Positions 30,919 to 41,879 of a stretch of DNA of 64,000 nucleotides are shown here, one piece after another. The stretch spans positions 310,001 through 374,000 of the forward strand of contig NC_013078.1 in NCBI RefSeq assembly GCF_000142805.1. The letters run 5' to 3'. This DNA comes from Lachancea thermotolerans CBS 6340 (lineage: Eukaryota > Ascomycota > Saccharomycetes > Saccharomycetales > Saccharomycetaceae). Position 1 is the first letter of the stretch; every line of letters begins with the position of its first letter. The translations under genes and the position numbers were made by a program. The notes beneath the pieces were generated by a model. The model searched no databases and had not been told where the DNA came from. It saw only the letters and a program-made list of their open reading frames with translations.

Positions 30919-33189
30919 CTATTTTCTAAGATGTCCCTGCGGTGCGAACCTGTCGCAGAGGTAAATCCAAATGCGCTGAACTTCCGCCAAAAGCGGCGAA
31001 GGCATGCTTTTAGTAAGTTCCCAAAGGTTCAAAATCACGCCGTGTGACTTGAATCGCCCGGCCCCCTCTAGAATTTCCCTTGCGTATCGGTCGAGCTTCT
31101 TCGGATTGTTGTAGAATGAAGAGGTAATCAATTGACAGGCCTCTTTGTCCTCCATTGAACGTGCCATGCTATTGAGTTTGGAACCAAATTGGGCTACACG
31201 CTCCTCAACATCTCTCATACGATTTTCCAGAATCCTGACATCGTATTTCAGCTTTGAGCCCAAGGAATCAAGCTCTGATATATCACCCAAAACAACAGAA
31301 TGTTTGTTGTTTAGCGTCTCTCGTAAGTGCTCTAGCCCCTGAAGCTTTGAACGTAGCTCGCTGTGGTTCTCGCGCAGCCTCTTCATATGCGGTGTGATCA
31401 ATTGATCCTTCTCGCTTTTTGTTGTTCTCTGGGTTTGATTCCAACTTATTTCTTTCTCCAACCGCAAAGCATTACGCGCCAAGCGAATTAAGGAAGGATC
31501 GAATGGGTTCGCCCACGTTTCAATAGCATCCTGGACAGTCGATAAACTTCTGCGGCGAGTTTTGACATTTCCGAGGTTGTTTTTGCGAGGTGCGTTTTCA
31601 TATTCCATTTGTAGCATGCCCACGTCTTCAGGAAGATAAGGCACCGATGGCCGCCGATGTAACTCAGTTTCAAAAACGCGACCATCGCTTTTGCGCGACA
31701 ACTCTACCTCTCTCGCTTCCCGCAAGTCTTCATTTTTCGGCGAATATCTTTGAATCGAATCCTTGTCAAATTGATGACTTTCTTGGCGTGGTGAATTGCT
31801 TGAATTTTGGTCGTCAAAATCTTCCCATATCTCATCGTCGCGCTTCGAGGCGTATACATTGGATTTTAGAATCTCATCAGCTGGGTCTCCTCGGTTAAAC
31901 GTAATGTTTGCAAACTTGCGCTTGGAAGAGAGCTTTTGCGCTGACTGCTTAGTGTTTTTTCCTCTCCACAGAAAGCAGAGTATGCTACCATGCACGTTTT
32001 TCGCCAAGTAATCTAAATCTGTAGTTAAAATTCCGTTCGCAAGTTGCATTGGATTCCCTTTGCCGGTTATATCCTGCACTGTTGACTTGACGACTTTTTT
32101 GATCTTGAAGAAATCTGTGTTTGACACCTTTGGAGTCACTTCGAAGAGTTTGGCTAACACAATCGGGTCCAGCACGGAGATGCTAGTACTGTTGCTTTTT
32201 AAGAGACCATGCTTCTTTTGAAAAAGGTAGATGCCTCCATGGAAAGCTTCTTCATCGAACGGCTCTTTTGAGGATATGCAATTCACTACTGTGAGCTTGA
32301 AAAATACAGTAAGTACGAGACTCAACAGAGCAGCAACTGTGGTAGGCCCCAGTGTACCCTCATGCTTCGGCCTGCTGATGCCAAGATAGACGCTTCCATA
32401 CAGAACCCACCAGTCGTTAATGGCCCTTTCGGTAAAAGAACAGAGGATACCGTCCCTGTACTGGAGGTCAAGCAAGTCAAAATAGGTTAGCGAAATTTGG
32501 ACTAAAGTTATGAGCTCAACAACGGCGTGGGTAAGGGAGATACTTTCTGTGTCTTGAGACATCTTTGTGGGCGACACGACTTTATAGAGCTGGGCAAACT
32601 TTTCGCAAGATGCACTAGACGGCTCGCACAGTAACATCGCAGACCTTCCACCGCAATGCAGCCTTTTCAGATCAAGATTGACTTTCAGGACGTTCCAGAT
32701 TTTGCGCAGGTCCCCACACTCCACATGCAGGAGATTTAGCGCCGAAGGAATCTGAGAGGATGTGCTAACAAACAACGTACCATCGTCAGTCCATTTTGGC
32801 GCCGAAAACGTTATTAGCTCATCGTAGTATGCTTTGAATGGTGCAGGCCAGAAATATGGTGACTCAGGAAGTGCGAACTCGACGGCATGCACTATGTCTT
32901 GCGAGTTACCCGTGTACGAAGCAATTATGGTGGAGTGCTTACGCTCTAAGATCCACTGTTCCACAATGTATATTTCAAACCCAAAAAGCGTAACTTCACT
33001 GAAAGCTATGCCAGGTATCTCGTGTAGCTTCATCGTATAAACCGCCCTCAAATCAGGAAAGACAAAAGCTGTCAGGGGCGGGCATTCCACGTCCTGTGCG
33101 GGTGGCGACTGATGGGACAGGGGGATCGATGAATGGGCTGCGGCAAGCTTTCGGGGTGTTGCGGGAGTTTTTGGATCGTCATTTTGCAT
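30919..33189 (-). CDS. STB6: STB6/STB2-family protein
   Basis: This 756-residue protein corresponds to the S. cerevisiae paralogues Stb6 (YKL072W) and Stb2 (YMR053C), found through binding to Sin3 and linked to the Sin3-Rpd3 corepressor. The N-terminal domain (about 30-430) contains VFPDLRAVYTMKLHEIPGIA and FGFEIYIVEQWILERKHSTI. The C-terminal third is coiled coil (about 560-690). Its neighbours FAR3, STV1 and LHS1 come from both S. cerevisiae blocks, so this is the unduplicated gene. Molecular function is poorly known. The start ATG is at 33187-33189. Confidence 0.85.
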   Translation of the reverse strand: MQNDDPKTPATPRKLAAAHSSIPLSHQSPPAQDVECPPLTAFVFPDLRAVYTMKLHEIPGIAFSEVTLFGFEIYIVEQWILERKHSTIIASYTGNSQDIVHAVEFALPESPYFWPAPFKAYYDELITFSAPKWTDDGTLFVSTSSQIPSALNLLHVECGDLRKIWNVLKVNLDLKRLHCGGRSAMLLCEPSSASCEKFAQLYKVVSPTKMSQDTESISLTHAVVELITLVQISLTYFDLLDLQYRDGILCSFTERAINDWWVLYGSVYLGISRPKHEGTLGPTTVAALLSLVLTVFFKLTVVNCISSKEPFDEEAFHGGIYLFQKKHGLLKSNSTSISVLDPIVLAKLFEVTPKVSNTDFFKIKKVVKSTVQDITGKGNPMQLANGILTTDLDYLAKNVHGSILCFLWRGKNTKQSAQKLSSKRKFANITFNRGDPADEILKSNVYASKRDDEIWEDFDDQNSSNSPRQESHQFDKDSIQRYSPKNEDLREAREVELSRKSDGRVFETELHRRPSVPYLPEDVGMLQMEYENAPRKNNLGNVKTRRRSLSTVQDAIETWANPFDPSLIRLARNALRLEKEISWNQTQRTTKSEKDQLITPHMKRLRENHSELRSKLQGLEHLRETLNNKHSVVLGDISELDSLGSKLKYDVRILENRMRDVEERVAQFGSKLNSMARSMEDKEACQLITSSFYNNPKKLDRYAREILEGAGRFKSHGVILNLWELTKSMPSPLLAEVQRIWIYLCDRFAPQGHLRK

Positions 33190-33800
33190 TTGTCAAGGTT
33201 CCCTTTAATGTGTTAGCAGCAAACAATTAACTAAGTGGGCTAACCACTGCCACTAAGTGCCAAAGAGGTCCTAATGGTCGAGTATTCGGTCGAGCGCTCG
33301 TAACTCGAATTTGCTAAGCTTCTGAGCCCTCCATTTTAATTAAGTCACATGCCCGAAACATGGCTGATAGTGAAGCGTTTACTTAAAGGATTCCAAGCCA
33401 AGAGTACGTCTAGCCTTGGAATACAGAAAGCGGGAAGAGCTTCGAGCTTTCGAGAAGGAAATTCGACTTTTCTTACGGACATGGCTCTCTACTGTGTATT
33501 GAGGTGCTGTACTGGCCCTGCTGGAGGTTGTGTACAAACTGCAAGTTGGTAGTGGGAGCAGCCTGAATACTTGGGTTGAATTAAATCAAACGCACGGCCG
33601 GATCTTGGTAAATCTCCTGATAAGCCCTTCAACAACTGGTATAAAGTTCTCTTGCAAGGTCGACCAAAACGTGACGGTCACATGCCTGTTATGTCACTTT
33701 TTTCATTATTACAGATTTTATAGGTGCTATAGGGGAATACTTCTTAGGTGTCACTTCGCAGGAAACAGTGAAGTCGATATAACTAATTGATCAGAGGGCA
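33190..33800. other. Divergent STB6/STV1 spacer
   Basis: This 611-bp stretch holds both promoters. A short hairpin with arms TTCCAAG and CTTGGAA lies at about 33390-33420. No gene is apparent; small frames at 33349-33790 have no similarity I know. Confidence 0.5.
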
Positions 33801-36512
33801 ATGACGCGGGAAGAGGCCATATTTAGTATGTGTTATAACATTTGCTTCTAATATTTCCAAAATGCGGGGACTTAGATCTCGCTCTGAGAGGCTTTGTGTG
33901 TGAATAAGTTCTAACATGGAAACTAAATTTGAACAGGGTCCGCGGACATGACATATGTGCAACTGTACATTCCCTTGGAACTTTCGCGAGAGGTGGTGTG
34001 CTTACTCGGAAATATGGGAAATGTGATGTTTCGTGATCTGAATACCGATCTAACCACCTTTCAAAGAGGCTACGTGAACCAGATCCGCAAATTTGACGAT
34101 TTGGAGCGGCTTATCGACTATATGAGCAACGTTGCAAGCAGGTACTCGGAAGCTACTTGGAAATACGTCTTTCATGGCGATAACGACAATGCCACGCAGC
34201 ATCCTAGTATGAATTTTCTGATGTCGAGCATGCATACGCATTCACTAGACACCGTTAGCGATCTGACCGCGGAAATCACAGAGTTTGAGTCGCGCGTCAG
34301 GCAGTTAGATGAGTCTTTGGTCAACTTAAGAAAGAGGCTGAATACGCTTATAGAGCATAGGCATGCGGCTTTTGAATGCGGACGTTACATGGAAGTTAAT
34401 CCTGGGCTCAGAGGAAGAGCCGCGAGATCCCAACAGCACCGCGATTTAGAGCAACTGACAGTTGAAGATTTTAGGCTCTCTGACGATGAGGTAAGTGAGA
34501 CGCTCAGCGACACCTTTTCATTTGATGAAGTTTCGGAAGATAACTCCGTTCCGTCCGCTGGACGAGATTTGTCCGCAGAGCTTGAAGAGGGGTTTCGCCA
34601 CCGCACTACAATTATAGGCTCCATCAACAGGAGCAAAGTGGAAACTTTGAATAAAATATTATGGAGAATTTTGCGGGGAAATCTGTTTTTCCACAACATC
34701 CCCATTGAGGAACCGCTGCTTGAGAAAGGTGAGCTTGTGCAGAAGGACTGTTTTGTTGTTTTTACACACGGGGATGTGCTACTGAAAAAAGTCAAAAGGG
34801 TAGTGGAATCCCTAAATGGCACAATATTTCCTGGCAACGAGGGCCGCTCAACCATCAAAAATCTTAACACCCAAATTGCAGACCTTCAACAGATCTGCCA
34901 AACCACGGAGCAAACCCTTCATACTGAACTTCTGATAGTCTCCGACCAGCTTCCAATGTGGAGAGCTGTTGCCCGAAGGGAAAAACTAATATATGCAGCA
35001 CTCAATCTTTTCAGGCAAGAATCGCAAGGGTTAGTCGCCGAGGGGTGGCTGCCCTCTACTGAATTGTTGATAGTCTCGAACGCGCTGAAGAACCATAGCG
35101 AAAACATCGGCTCCGAAAACAGTGCTGTCGTTAGCGTCATCAAGACAAGTAAGAAACCACCCACTTATCATAGAACAAACAAGTTCACCCAATCCTTCCA
35201 AGCAATCGTGGACGCATATGGAATTGCTACGTATAAAGAAGTCAACCCTGGCCTTGCAACAATTGTTACATTCCCATTCATGTTCGCAATTATGTTTGGT
35301 GACACGGGTCATGGTGCGATAGTGTTTTTGATTGCTCTCTTTTTGGTACTCAATGAAAAAAAGCTTGCGCAGGCCCAAAATGGTGAAATATTTGATATGG
35401 CGTTTTCCGGAAGATATGTCATTTTGCTGATGGGCTTTTTCTCAATTTACACCGGTCTACTGTATAATGACATTTTCTCCCTTTCGATGACCTTCTTCAA
35501 ATCTGGATGGAAATGGAACTCAGGTTTCAAAGAGGGCGAAGCGATCGAAGCCACCAATACAGGTGTATATCCTTTTGGTCTTGATTACGCGTGGCACGGC
35601 ACCGAAAACAACCTTATTTTCTCAAACTCTTATAAGATGAAGCTGTCTATACTCATGGGCTTCATTCACATGACATACTCACTTTTCTTTTCATTGGTAA
35701 ACTACCGTTACTTTCGGTCGAGGGTCGATATTATTGGTAACTTCATTCCTGGATTCATTTTCATGCAGTCAATCTTTGGCTATCTTTCATGGGCTATCAT
35801 ATACAAGTGGTCAAAAGACTGGATAAAAGACGGGAAGGTTGCGCCCGGGCTGTTGAACATGCTTATTAACATGTTTTTGGCCCCAGGCGTAGTCGATGAG
35901 CCTCTCTTTAGAGGCCAATCTTATTTGCAAGTCTTTCTGCTACTTTGCGCATTGATCTGTGTGCCATGGCTTTTGCTTTACAAACCTTTGAAGTTAAGGG
36001 CTCAAAATAAAGCAGCAATTTCCAACGGTTACCAGAATATCCACGATCAAAATGCCTCTGAAAGTTTACTCGAATCCCAAGAGGATGCAGGCGGGGAAAT
36101 TTTAGTGACTGATTATGACGAGAACCATTCTAATACTTTTGAGTTTGGCGATATTATGATTCATCAAGTTATTCACACCATTGAATTTTGCCTGAATTGT
36201 ATATCCCACACGGCCTCATATCTGAGGCTCTGGGCTTTATCCCTTGCTCACGCACAATTATCGAGTGTTCTCTGGACGATGACAATCGCCAATGCCTTCA
36301 GTTCTAAAGATTCTGGGTCGCCTTTGGCTGTTATCAAAGTTGTGTTTTTGTTTGGCATGTGGTTTGTCCTCACAGTGTGCATTTTAGTGCTTATGGAAGG
36401 TACCTCCGCAATGCTTCATTCTTTGCGTTTGCATTGGGTTGAAGCTATGTCTAAATTTTTTGAGGGTGATGGATATCCTTATGAACCCTTTTCATTCAAA
36501 GCTCTAGATTAA
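33801..36512 (+). CDS. STV1: V-ATPase a subunit Stv1 (spliced: 33801-33825 joined to 33937-36512)
   Basis: The spliced product is 866 residues, the membrane a subunit of the Golgi/endosomal V-ATPase. Exon 1 encodes MTREEAIF plus the first base of an arginine codon; exon 2 completes it as RSADMTYVQLYIPLE. This reproduces the conserved start MNQEEAIFRSADMTYVQLY of S. cerevisiae Stv1. The largest single frame begins only at the internal ATG 33948 and would lack twelve conserved residues. The cytosolic half ends near residue 440, followed by eight membrane spans. The proton-path arginine lies in HTASYLRLWALSLAHAQL. It resembles Stv1 more than Vph1 throughout, and adjoins STB6 as YMR054W adjoins YMR053C. 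Confidence 0.94.
33826..33936 (+). other. STV1: Spliceosomal intron of STV1 (111 nt)
   Basis: The 5' splice site is GTATGT at 33826-33831. A branch site TTCTAAC (one change from TACTAAC) is at 33909-33915. The 3' splice site AACAG ends at 33936, 22 nt after the branch adenosine. Phase is 1, splitting an AGG arginine codon. Joining the exons restores the conserved N terminus, which is strong support. Confidence 0.9.
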
Positions 36513-36685
36513 AGGGACTTAAAGATGCTGGAAAGGGGAATGGTGCTTGTATATACAATGAGAAATTCATAAGATTATATGATTTTGTATCACTCAATGG
36601 TCAAAGCAGGCAAGTCCTGCTCGTACTGAGACGTGTAACGCTAATAGACTCGCGCAAAGATCCTTGCTACAGAATAATTAGAAGC

Positions 36686-39340
36686 TCACAGCTCGTCGTG
36701 GTCAATCGTGAATTCTTCAGCTTTTGAAGCTTCCTCCTCAGATTTTGTAGATTCTGTGGTCGTGGAAGTTAAAGTTGAGTTCGAAGCATTTAATGAGGTA
36801 CTGCTCTCCTGGCTTTTCCTTCTCTCTTCCCGCTTCTTCAAAACTCTCAAACGCCTACTGTGTAATGATGCCAGTTCATTCATTTTAAAATTTTGAATAG
36901 CTTGCTCCAACTCTAGACGTTTCCTTAGATCATCGAAAGATGAATCGAAAATAAGCTTTAACTCAAATAGTTCCTCTCGGCTAAAGGAATCAAAATCTTG
37001 GGCGCTTAGTAGCGAGCTTATATCTGCCAGATTCTTTTCGAAAGCCTCAATTTTGTCTTTTAGCTTGTAATTTGGCGATGAGAGGTGGCGTGGAGCTTTG
37101 AGTTTCTTGAACTCTTTAGCAACATCTAAGCCGATTTCTGAGAAAGCGTCTTTTAGTGCCTCTAAGGTCGCATTAGCAGTCACTTCAATCCCTCTGAGTT
37201 CTTGAACTAATCTGCTACCATTCGTATGCAGCTCCGAAAACTGCTCAAAACTTAAGGGTTCCCCTGAAGACATCAAATATAGCTCAATTTTGTCCTTAAG
37301 TGAAGAAATGTGGTCTATTTTTTCCATTAATTCCGCGACAGACGCTTCATCAGATTCATAATCAAGCCACTCCAAGTTGACTGTAACATATTCGCTCAAT
37401 GAATCGATGTCCTGTCTTGGTCCACCAGCAATAACATCCTCTTGCTCCAAGAAGGCCCTCGTACTATACAGAATGCTTTCTAAGGCATTCAGAAGTTCTT
37501 GAGTTTGGAGGCGCATTTTATCCTTCTGATTTAAGTCATCAATGTGCTGCCTGACGCGCAACTTTTCTGTAATGCTCATAGGGCCAACGTGTGTAAAACT
37601 TTCAGATGTCTTTAGCATTTTAACCTTATGAGGGACGATATCGTCAAGATCGCCTTTCCCTATAGTATCTTGTTCTTGTCTTGGAGTGCCCCCAGAGAAA
37701 AGCTTCTTGAAGAGGCCAGTGGAATTCTTAGAGTTATGCAAGCAAATGGCTTCAACACTGTCTAAGTCAAAAATTCTCTCTTGTGAAAGCGTGAAAGTCG
37801 CATTGAAAGCAACACCTTGTGGACAAATTTCTTCCGAAAATCTCTCCTGTATAGGACCGGTTTCAATGACATGCTTTTTGAAAGTATTTCCGTTCTCCTT
37901 TAAGTCGATAGAAAATTCGCGTGTGTAGTTAGTTGGAGGAATCAAAAAGGAGGTCTTGTTGGGATACTGCGATCCCCGAGGAAATATCTCGACTGGAGAT
38001 GCGCTTCCATTGACAATGATACCGTAGCTAAAAATTGAGCGGTCTAAGATGTCAATGGCCTTTGTCTGAAAAGATTTGAAGAGCTGAATTCCTCTTATAG
38101 TAACACCGTTAACGGATGACTCATCTGCGTTAACATTTCTGGCAATTAAATCGCTGCCGAGGTAGTGTGTAAGCTGTTTTTGGACGATTGGAGTACGGGT
38201 TGAGCCGCCCGTCAACACTAAGGACTTAACATTGGATGTGTCAACCGTGTTCTCAAAAAACTGGTTTTTCAAAGCATCCTCAATAGGCTGTACAATTCGG
38301 CCGGTGAGATCTTCTGAAAAGTCTTCAAATTCCTGTCTTGTAATAACAGCTTTAAAATCAATGTCGTCGTACAAGGATTCAATGGAGACCGAAGCATCAA
38401 CGTTTGCACTCAAAACCAGCTTCGCTTTTTCAGCAGCCTGATGGATCCTGACCAAGGATCTAGCACTGCGATCGAGTTGCTCGGTCCTTATAGCCGGATT
38501 CTGCTCCAAGAACTTATTCTTCAAGAGTTCTGCAACATTTTGAGTGAATTTGGCTCCGCCTAAGGTGGTATCAAAGCCGTATCCTCCAAATTCGATCATC
38601 AGAGGCTCTGACTTGTTGAGGGGTTGTTCAATTGCAAACAAGGAGGCCCGCGTAGAGCCGCTCCCCATATCGTAAAAAACATAGTATTCTCTTTCTCCAG
38701 GTGGGAAATCTCTTTGTTTCAGGGCGAAATCGATGGCAACTGACATTCCATCATTGACAAGTTGGGCTTTGACACCATGAGGAAGCTCTGCAGCGCTTTT
38801 GAGCGCCAACCTTTGGTCTTGATTGAAAAATTCAGGGACCGTGATTGCTAGAGAATCAACAACGTCTAAGCCATTTTTCTCGGCCAGTAGCTTATTAGCT
38901 CTGCCAATAGTCTCGTCGAGGTTCATTGCCAGCACTTGCTCGACCGGGTATTCGTGCCCGAAACACTTCAATGCTATAGAACCTCTTTCGGTAGGTACGA
39001 AAGTTATACCAGGGTGGCTCTTATGATAAAAGGTCAAGTCCTCCTCTTCTTGCTTGCCTAGGAGTGGCTTGATGTGAAGTAGAGCGCCCTCTGGCGCCCT
39101 AACATGCGCTGAGTCAACACCGGAGCCATACACCCTTTCTATGTCGTTCTTCCATGGCTTTATTGCGAGACCCGACACGTCCTTCCGCTTTGAGTCTGGA
39201 GTTAGGACTAGTTCCAAAGGCGCATGTGGCGAGACCAGCATGGCTTTGCTGAATTCCTGACCAGCATCAAAGCCAAGCAAAGCACCAGAGGCAATCGATC
39301 CAAATACACTCAGCCCACCGATGAATGTGCTCAGCTTCAT
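36686..39340 (-). CDS. LHS1: ER lumenal Hsp70-family chaperone Lhs1 (GRP170)
   Basis: This 884-residue protein (S. cerevisiae Lhs1: 881) is the ER nucleotide exchange factor for Kar2 and helps translocation and folding. A signal peptide MKLSTFIGGLSVFGSIASGA starts at the ATG at 39338-39340. The Hsp70 ATPase domain follows (LLGFDAGQEFSKAMLVSP; later LVLTGGSTRTPIVQ). The long helical C-terminal domain is rich in charged residues. It ends in HDEL, the yeast ER retrieval signal. The frame extends 59 codons upstream but those would bury the signal peptide. Divergent from MUD2, as in YKL073W-YKL074C. Confidence 0.96.
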   Translation of the reverse strand: MKLSTFIGGLSVFGSIASGALLGFDAGQEFSKAMLVSPHAPLELVLTPDSKRKDVSGLAIKPWKNDIERVYGSGVDSAHVRAPEGALLHIKPLLGKQEEEDLTFYHKSHPGITFVPTERGSIALKCFGHEYPVEQVLAMNLDETIGRANKLLAEKNGLDVVDSLAITVPEFFNQDQRLALKSAAELPHGVKAQLVNDGMSVAIDFALKQRDFPPGEREYYVFYDMGSGSTRASLFAIEQPLNKSEPLMIEFGGYGFDTTLGGAKFTQNVAELLKNKFLEQNPAIRTEQLDRSARSLVRIHQAAEKAKLVLSANVDASVSIESLYDDIDFKAVITRQEFEDFSEDLTGRIVQPIEDALKNQFFENTVDTSNVKSLVLTGGSTRTPIVQKQLTHYLGSDLIARNVNADESSVNGVTIRGIQLFKSFQTKAIDILDRSIFSYGIIVNGSASPVEIFPRGSQYPNKTSFLIPPTNYTREFSIDLKENGNTFKKHVIETGPIQERFSEEICPQGVAFNATFTLSQERIFDLDSVEAICLHNSKNSTGLFKKLFSGGTPRQEQDTIGKGDLDDIVPHKVKMLKTSESFTHVGPMSITEKLRVRQHIDDLNQKDKMRLQTQELLNALESILYSTRAFLEQEDVIAGGPRQDIDSLSEYVTVNLEWLDYESDEASVAELMEKIDHISSLKDKIELYLMSSGEPLSFEQFSELHTNGSRLVQELRGIEVTANATLEALKDAFSEIGLDVAKEFKKLKAPRHLSSPNYKLKDKIEAFEKNLADISSLLSAQDFDSFSREELFELKLIFDSSFDDLRKRLELEQAIQNFKMNELASLHSRRLRVLKKREERRKSQESSTSLNASNSTLTSTTTESTKSEEEASKAEEFTIDHDEL

Positions 39341-39546
39341 TTGTCTATTGTTTCTTTCGCTGTCTTCCTCGGAGCCTTTACACGGTGTCCAAAGATCTTT
39401 CAATTTACACTTTTTTTTACATTGTACGTAGAGCATCTCATCGCTTGAACAAGGACGGAAGAAATATAAGACAAAGGAGACTCGAGAGAGCGTTATTCTT
39501 TCTTTCTTATCAACCACCTAAAAACTGTATCATATTTGAAGAAAGC

Positions 39547-40941
39547 ATGAGCAATAGCCGAGAGAAATCGCGTTTCTCTGCAGGGCCAGCAGGTGAATAC
39601 GATAGCAGGTCCAGTTATAGAAGAGACACAAGAGGTCCAAGAAGATTTGACAGGGGTGATATGGGAGGCACAGATGGTGGAAGATCGCGCTACGGTGGAC
39701 GCTCGTCAAGAAATTTTGAAAACCGATCTCGTTACCAAGGCGGCGGCAGGTACAGACAGGAGCCAAGATATGGAGACTCACGAAAGCCGGAAGATGTTGA
39801 CTGGAGCGCTGTTGTGTCCATAAGCCAGCGTAGAAGAATGCGGGAAACTCAGTGGGACATGGCACCAAAAGGCTTTGAAAAGGTGCCCGCCGAAAGAGCG
39901 AAGCTCTCAGGTCTTTTCCCCCTCCCAGGCCAACCACAGGACCTTGACCGCTCGAAATTGGAAGGTATTGTTTCCAGCGGTGTTCTAACTCGAAGAACGC
40001 GCATCCTTTTCGAAGACCCTACAGAGAGTAATATGAGCAAAACCAAGTACAATCAAATTTTGATACTCACCAGTGTTGGATCAAGCCCTGCCGAGATGAA
40101 CCAGCTAGCAGAGTACGTTAAGGAGTTTGTTAAACTTGTTGACGAGACGCAGGAGCTTAAGGAGCACAAGATTTTGCAAGAAAACAGATTGTACTTGCGC
40201 TTTAGCAGCGAGGAAATTACCACGATCGCGTTAAGTTGCCAAAAGTTCATCGAAAGAAAAACCGGTTCGAAATTTATATGGCAAAGACCAGGCGAATGTG
40301 TCGAAAAGAAGGAACCAGTTGATCCAATTTGCGCTGGAAGTGTCATCGCTTTGCAAGAACTGGGCGATTGCACGGAAGAGGGGCTACAAAGCGATCTAAA
40401 TCAGAGCGGAGTCGAGACAAACTGGTTGAAACTGATCTCTCTGGGAAAAACTAACGAATTTACTGGCACTGCACTGATAGATCCAAAAGCGAACGTTGAT
40501 GAGCTTTCCCATTATAAATGGATACGACCTAATGACTGCAAATTGCGCCAAGATTTCACCGAGATCACCTTTCAGCAGCTACCACATCTTGTTGCTAGGA
40601 AGGATCACGCTGAATCGAGGGTGATAGTCTTGCTGAATTGCGTAGACCCGATGGATCTGAAAAACGATGAGTTCGTCAAAGAGATCCGCGACTCTATGAC
40701 CAGTTCGAAAACTATGACGGCCTTGGGAGAGATTGAGAGCGTGAAGATCCCTCAGCCAGGTGCTGATTACAGAACAAGTTTCGAGTCTATCGAAGAAAGT
40801 GTCGGTAAAATTTATGTCAAGTTCAAGGAGCAGGAAAGCGCAAAGGCGGCTATGAGCCAGCTATCTGGTGTCTCATTCAACGACCGGACAGTACTCTGCG
40901 CTTACTATAGCGAGAGGGATTACAACATGGATGTATTGTGA
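39547..40941 (+). CDS. MUD2: Splicing factor Mud2 (U2AF65-like)
   Basis: This 464-residue protein (S. cerevisiae Mud2: 527) binds near the branch site with BBP/Msl5 in the commitment complex. The N terminus is rich in R, G, S and D (RRDTRGPRRFDRGDMGG), like an RS/RGG region. The linker resembles Mud2 (DWSAVVSISQRRRMRETQWD). The last 130 residues form a U2AF-homology RRM, with GKIYVKFKEQESAKAAMSQL and FNDRTVLCAYYSERDYNMDV. I start at the ATG at 39547 (MSNSREKS). Its presence agrees with this genome retaining introns such as that in STV1. Confidence 0.92.
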   Translation: MSNSREKSRFSAGPAGEYDSRSSYRRDTRGPRRFDRGDMGGTDGGRSRYGGRSSRNFENRSRYQGGGRYRQEPRYGDSRKPEDVDWSAVVSISQRRRMRETQWDMAPKGFEKVPAERAKLSGLFPLPGQPQDLDRSKLEGIVSSGVLTRRTRILFEDPTESNMSKTKYNQILILTSVGSSPAEMNQLAEYVKEFVKLVDETQELKEHKILQENRLYLRFSSEEITTIALSCQKFIERKTGSKFIWQRPGECVEKKEPVDPICAGSVIALQELGDCTEEGLQSDLNQSGVETNWLKLISLGKTNEFTGTALIDPKANVDELSHYKWIRPNDCKLRQDFTEITFQQLPHLVARKDHAESRVIVLLNCVDPMDLKNDEFVKEIRDSMTSSKTMTALGEIESVKIPQPGADYRTSFESIEESVGKIYVKFKEQESAKAAMSQLSGVSFNDRTVLCAYYSERDYNMDVL

Positions 40942-40970
40942 AGTTAACGCGTGTATCTCTTCTAAGTAGA

Positions 40971-41879
40971 TTATTCTATGACTAAATTGGGGTCTTCCAG
41001 ATGCTGAACAAGTAGATCGTACAAGTTAGAAGGTAGCTTCGCAACGAAACCGACCCCGAGCCTAATGATCTCCTCTGCATCAAACTCTGGAAACATGCGC
41101 AGCAGATTCATAGGAGCACTGCTTTTCAAAACGCGCGACCTGATGACCACTAGTTGCGCCACGATAAACAAGATGTTCATGTGAAATCCGTACGCAAACA
41201 TAAAGTCCCATAGCTTGCATACCTGGTCTAATGGCTTGGTGCAGCTCGAGAGGGTTAGAATAGAGGGAATGCCGTATATTTCTGCTGTCAGGAGGTTGTC
41301 GGCTAGAAACTTGCTGAGTTTAGGGTCAATGACCTTCAGACACATGTCCAGTAGCTTGGCTCCATTATGTACGCCTGTGAGACTCTGGTTAAGGTAAGTT
41401 TTGATATGATCTTGACATAACGAACGGAAAAGCCTGAAGGCCATTGGTTCTGAGGGGCATGTGTAAAGGATTGGAGCGAGCAAAACGTTCATTCCCTGCA
41501 CATATGTGCTCAGGTGGAATTCCTCGTCTTCTTCATCGAGAACCGACCATGCAAAGCTCGATAAACACCTTGTGATGGCATCCTCGGAAACGCATGCTAT
41601 GAACTGCGGGTCAGTGTTGAGGGTGCGGAACGTATCGTTTTTGATCTTGGAGTAGATAGGGTGGGGTGGCGGCCCGCGTCGTACTAGCGAAACGTAGTCC
41701 GATGTGGCTCCGTCCATAGAGCATCTGGCGAGGACTGACCAAGCGTTGCACCGCAGCCTAGCGGCCGATTTCTCTTTGGAGAGGGGGATGCCCTCGCTCA
41801 GGACCAAGTACCGAAGCTGTGCGAGCGACGAATGCACAATCAGCGGCTGTTGGCCGAGGAACTTTTCTAGCGAGCTCAT
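40971..41879 (-). CDS. BUB2: Mitotic exit GAP subunit Bub2 (TBC domain)
   Basis: This 302-residue protein (S. cerevisiae Bub2: 306) forms with Bfa1 the GTPase-activating complex that holds Tem1 inactive at spindle poles until the spindle is positioned. It is almost wholly a TBC domain. The arginine finger motif IKNDTFR ends at R85 and the glutamine finger YVQGMN holds Q128. The ATG at 41877-41879 matches the conserved N terminus. It ends 29 bp from MUD2, tail to tail, joining YKL074C and YMR055C neighbourhoods. Confidence 0.96.
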   Translation of the reverse strand: MSSLEKFLGQQPLIVHSSLAQLRYLVLSEGIPLSKEKSAARLRCNAWSVLARCSMDGATSDYVSLVRRGPPPHPIYSKIKNDTFRTLNTDPQFIACVSEDAITRCLSSFAWSVLDEEDEEFHLSTYVQGMNVLLAPILYTCPSEPMAFRLFRSLCQDHIKTYLNQSLTGVHNGAKLLDMCLKVIDPKLSKFLADNLLTAEIYGIPSILTLSSCTKPLDQVCKLWDFMFAYGFHMNILFIVAQLVVIRSRVLKSSAPMNLLRMFPEFDAEEIIRLGVGFVAKLPSNLYDLLVQHLEDPNLVIE

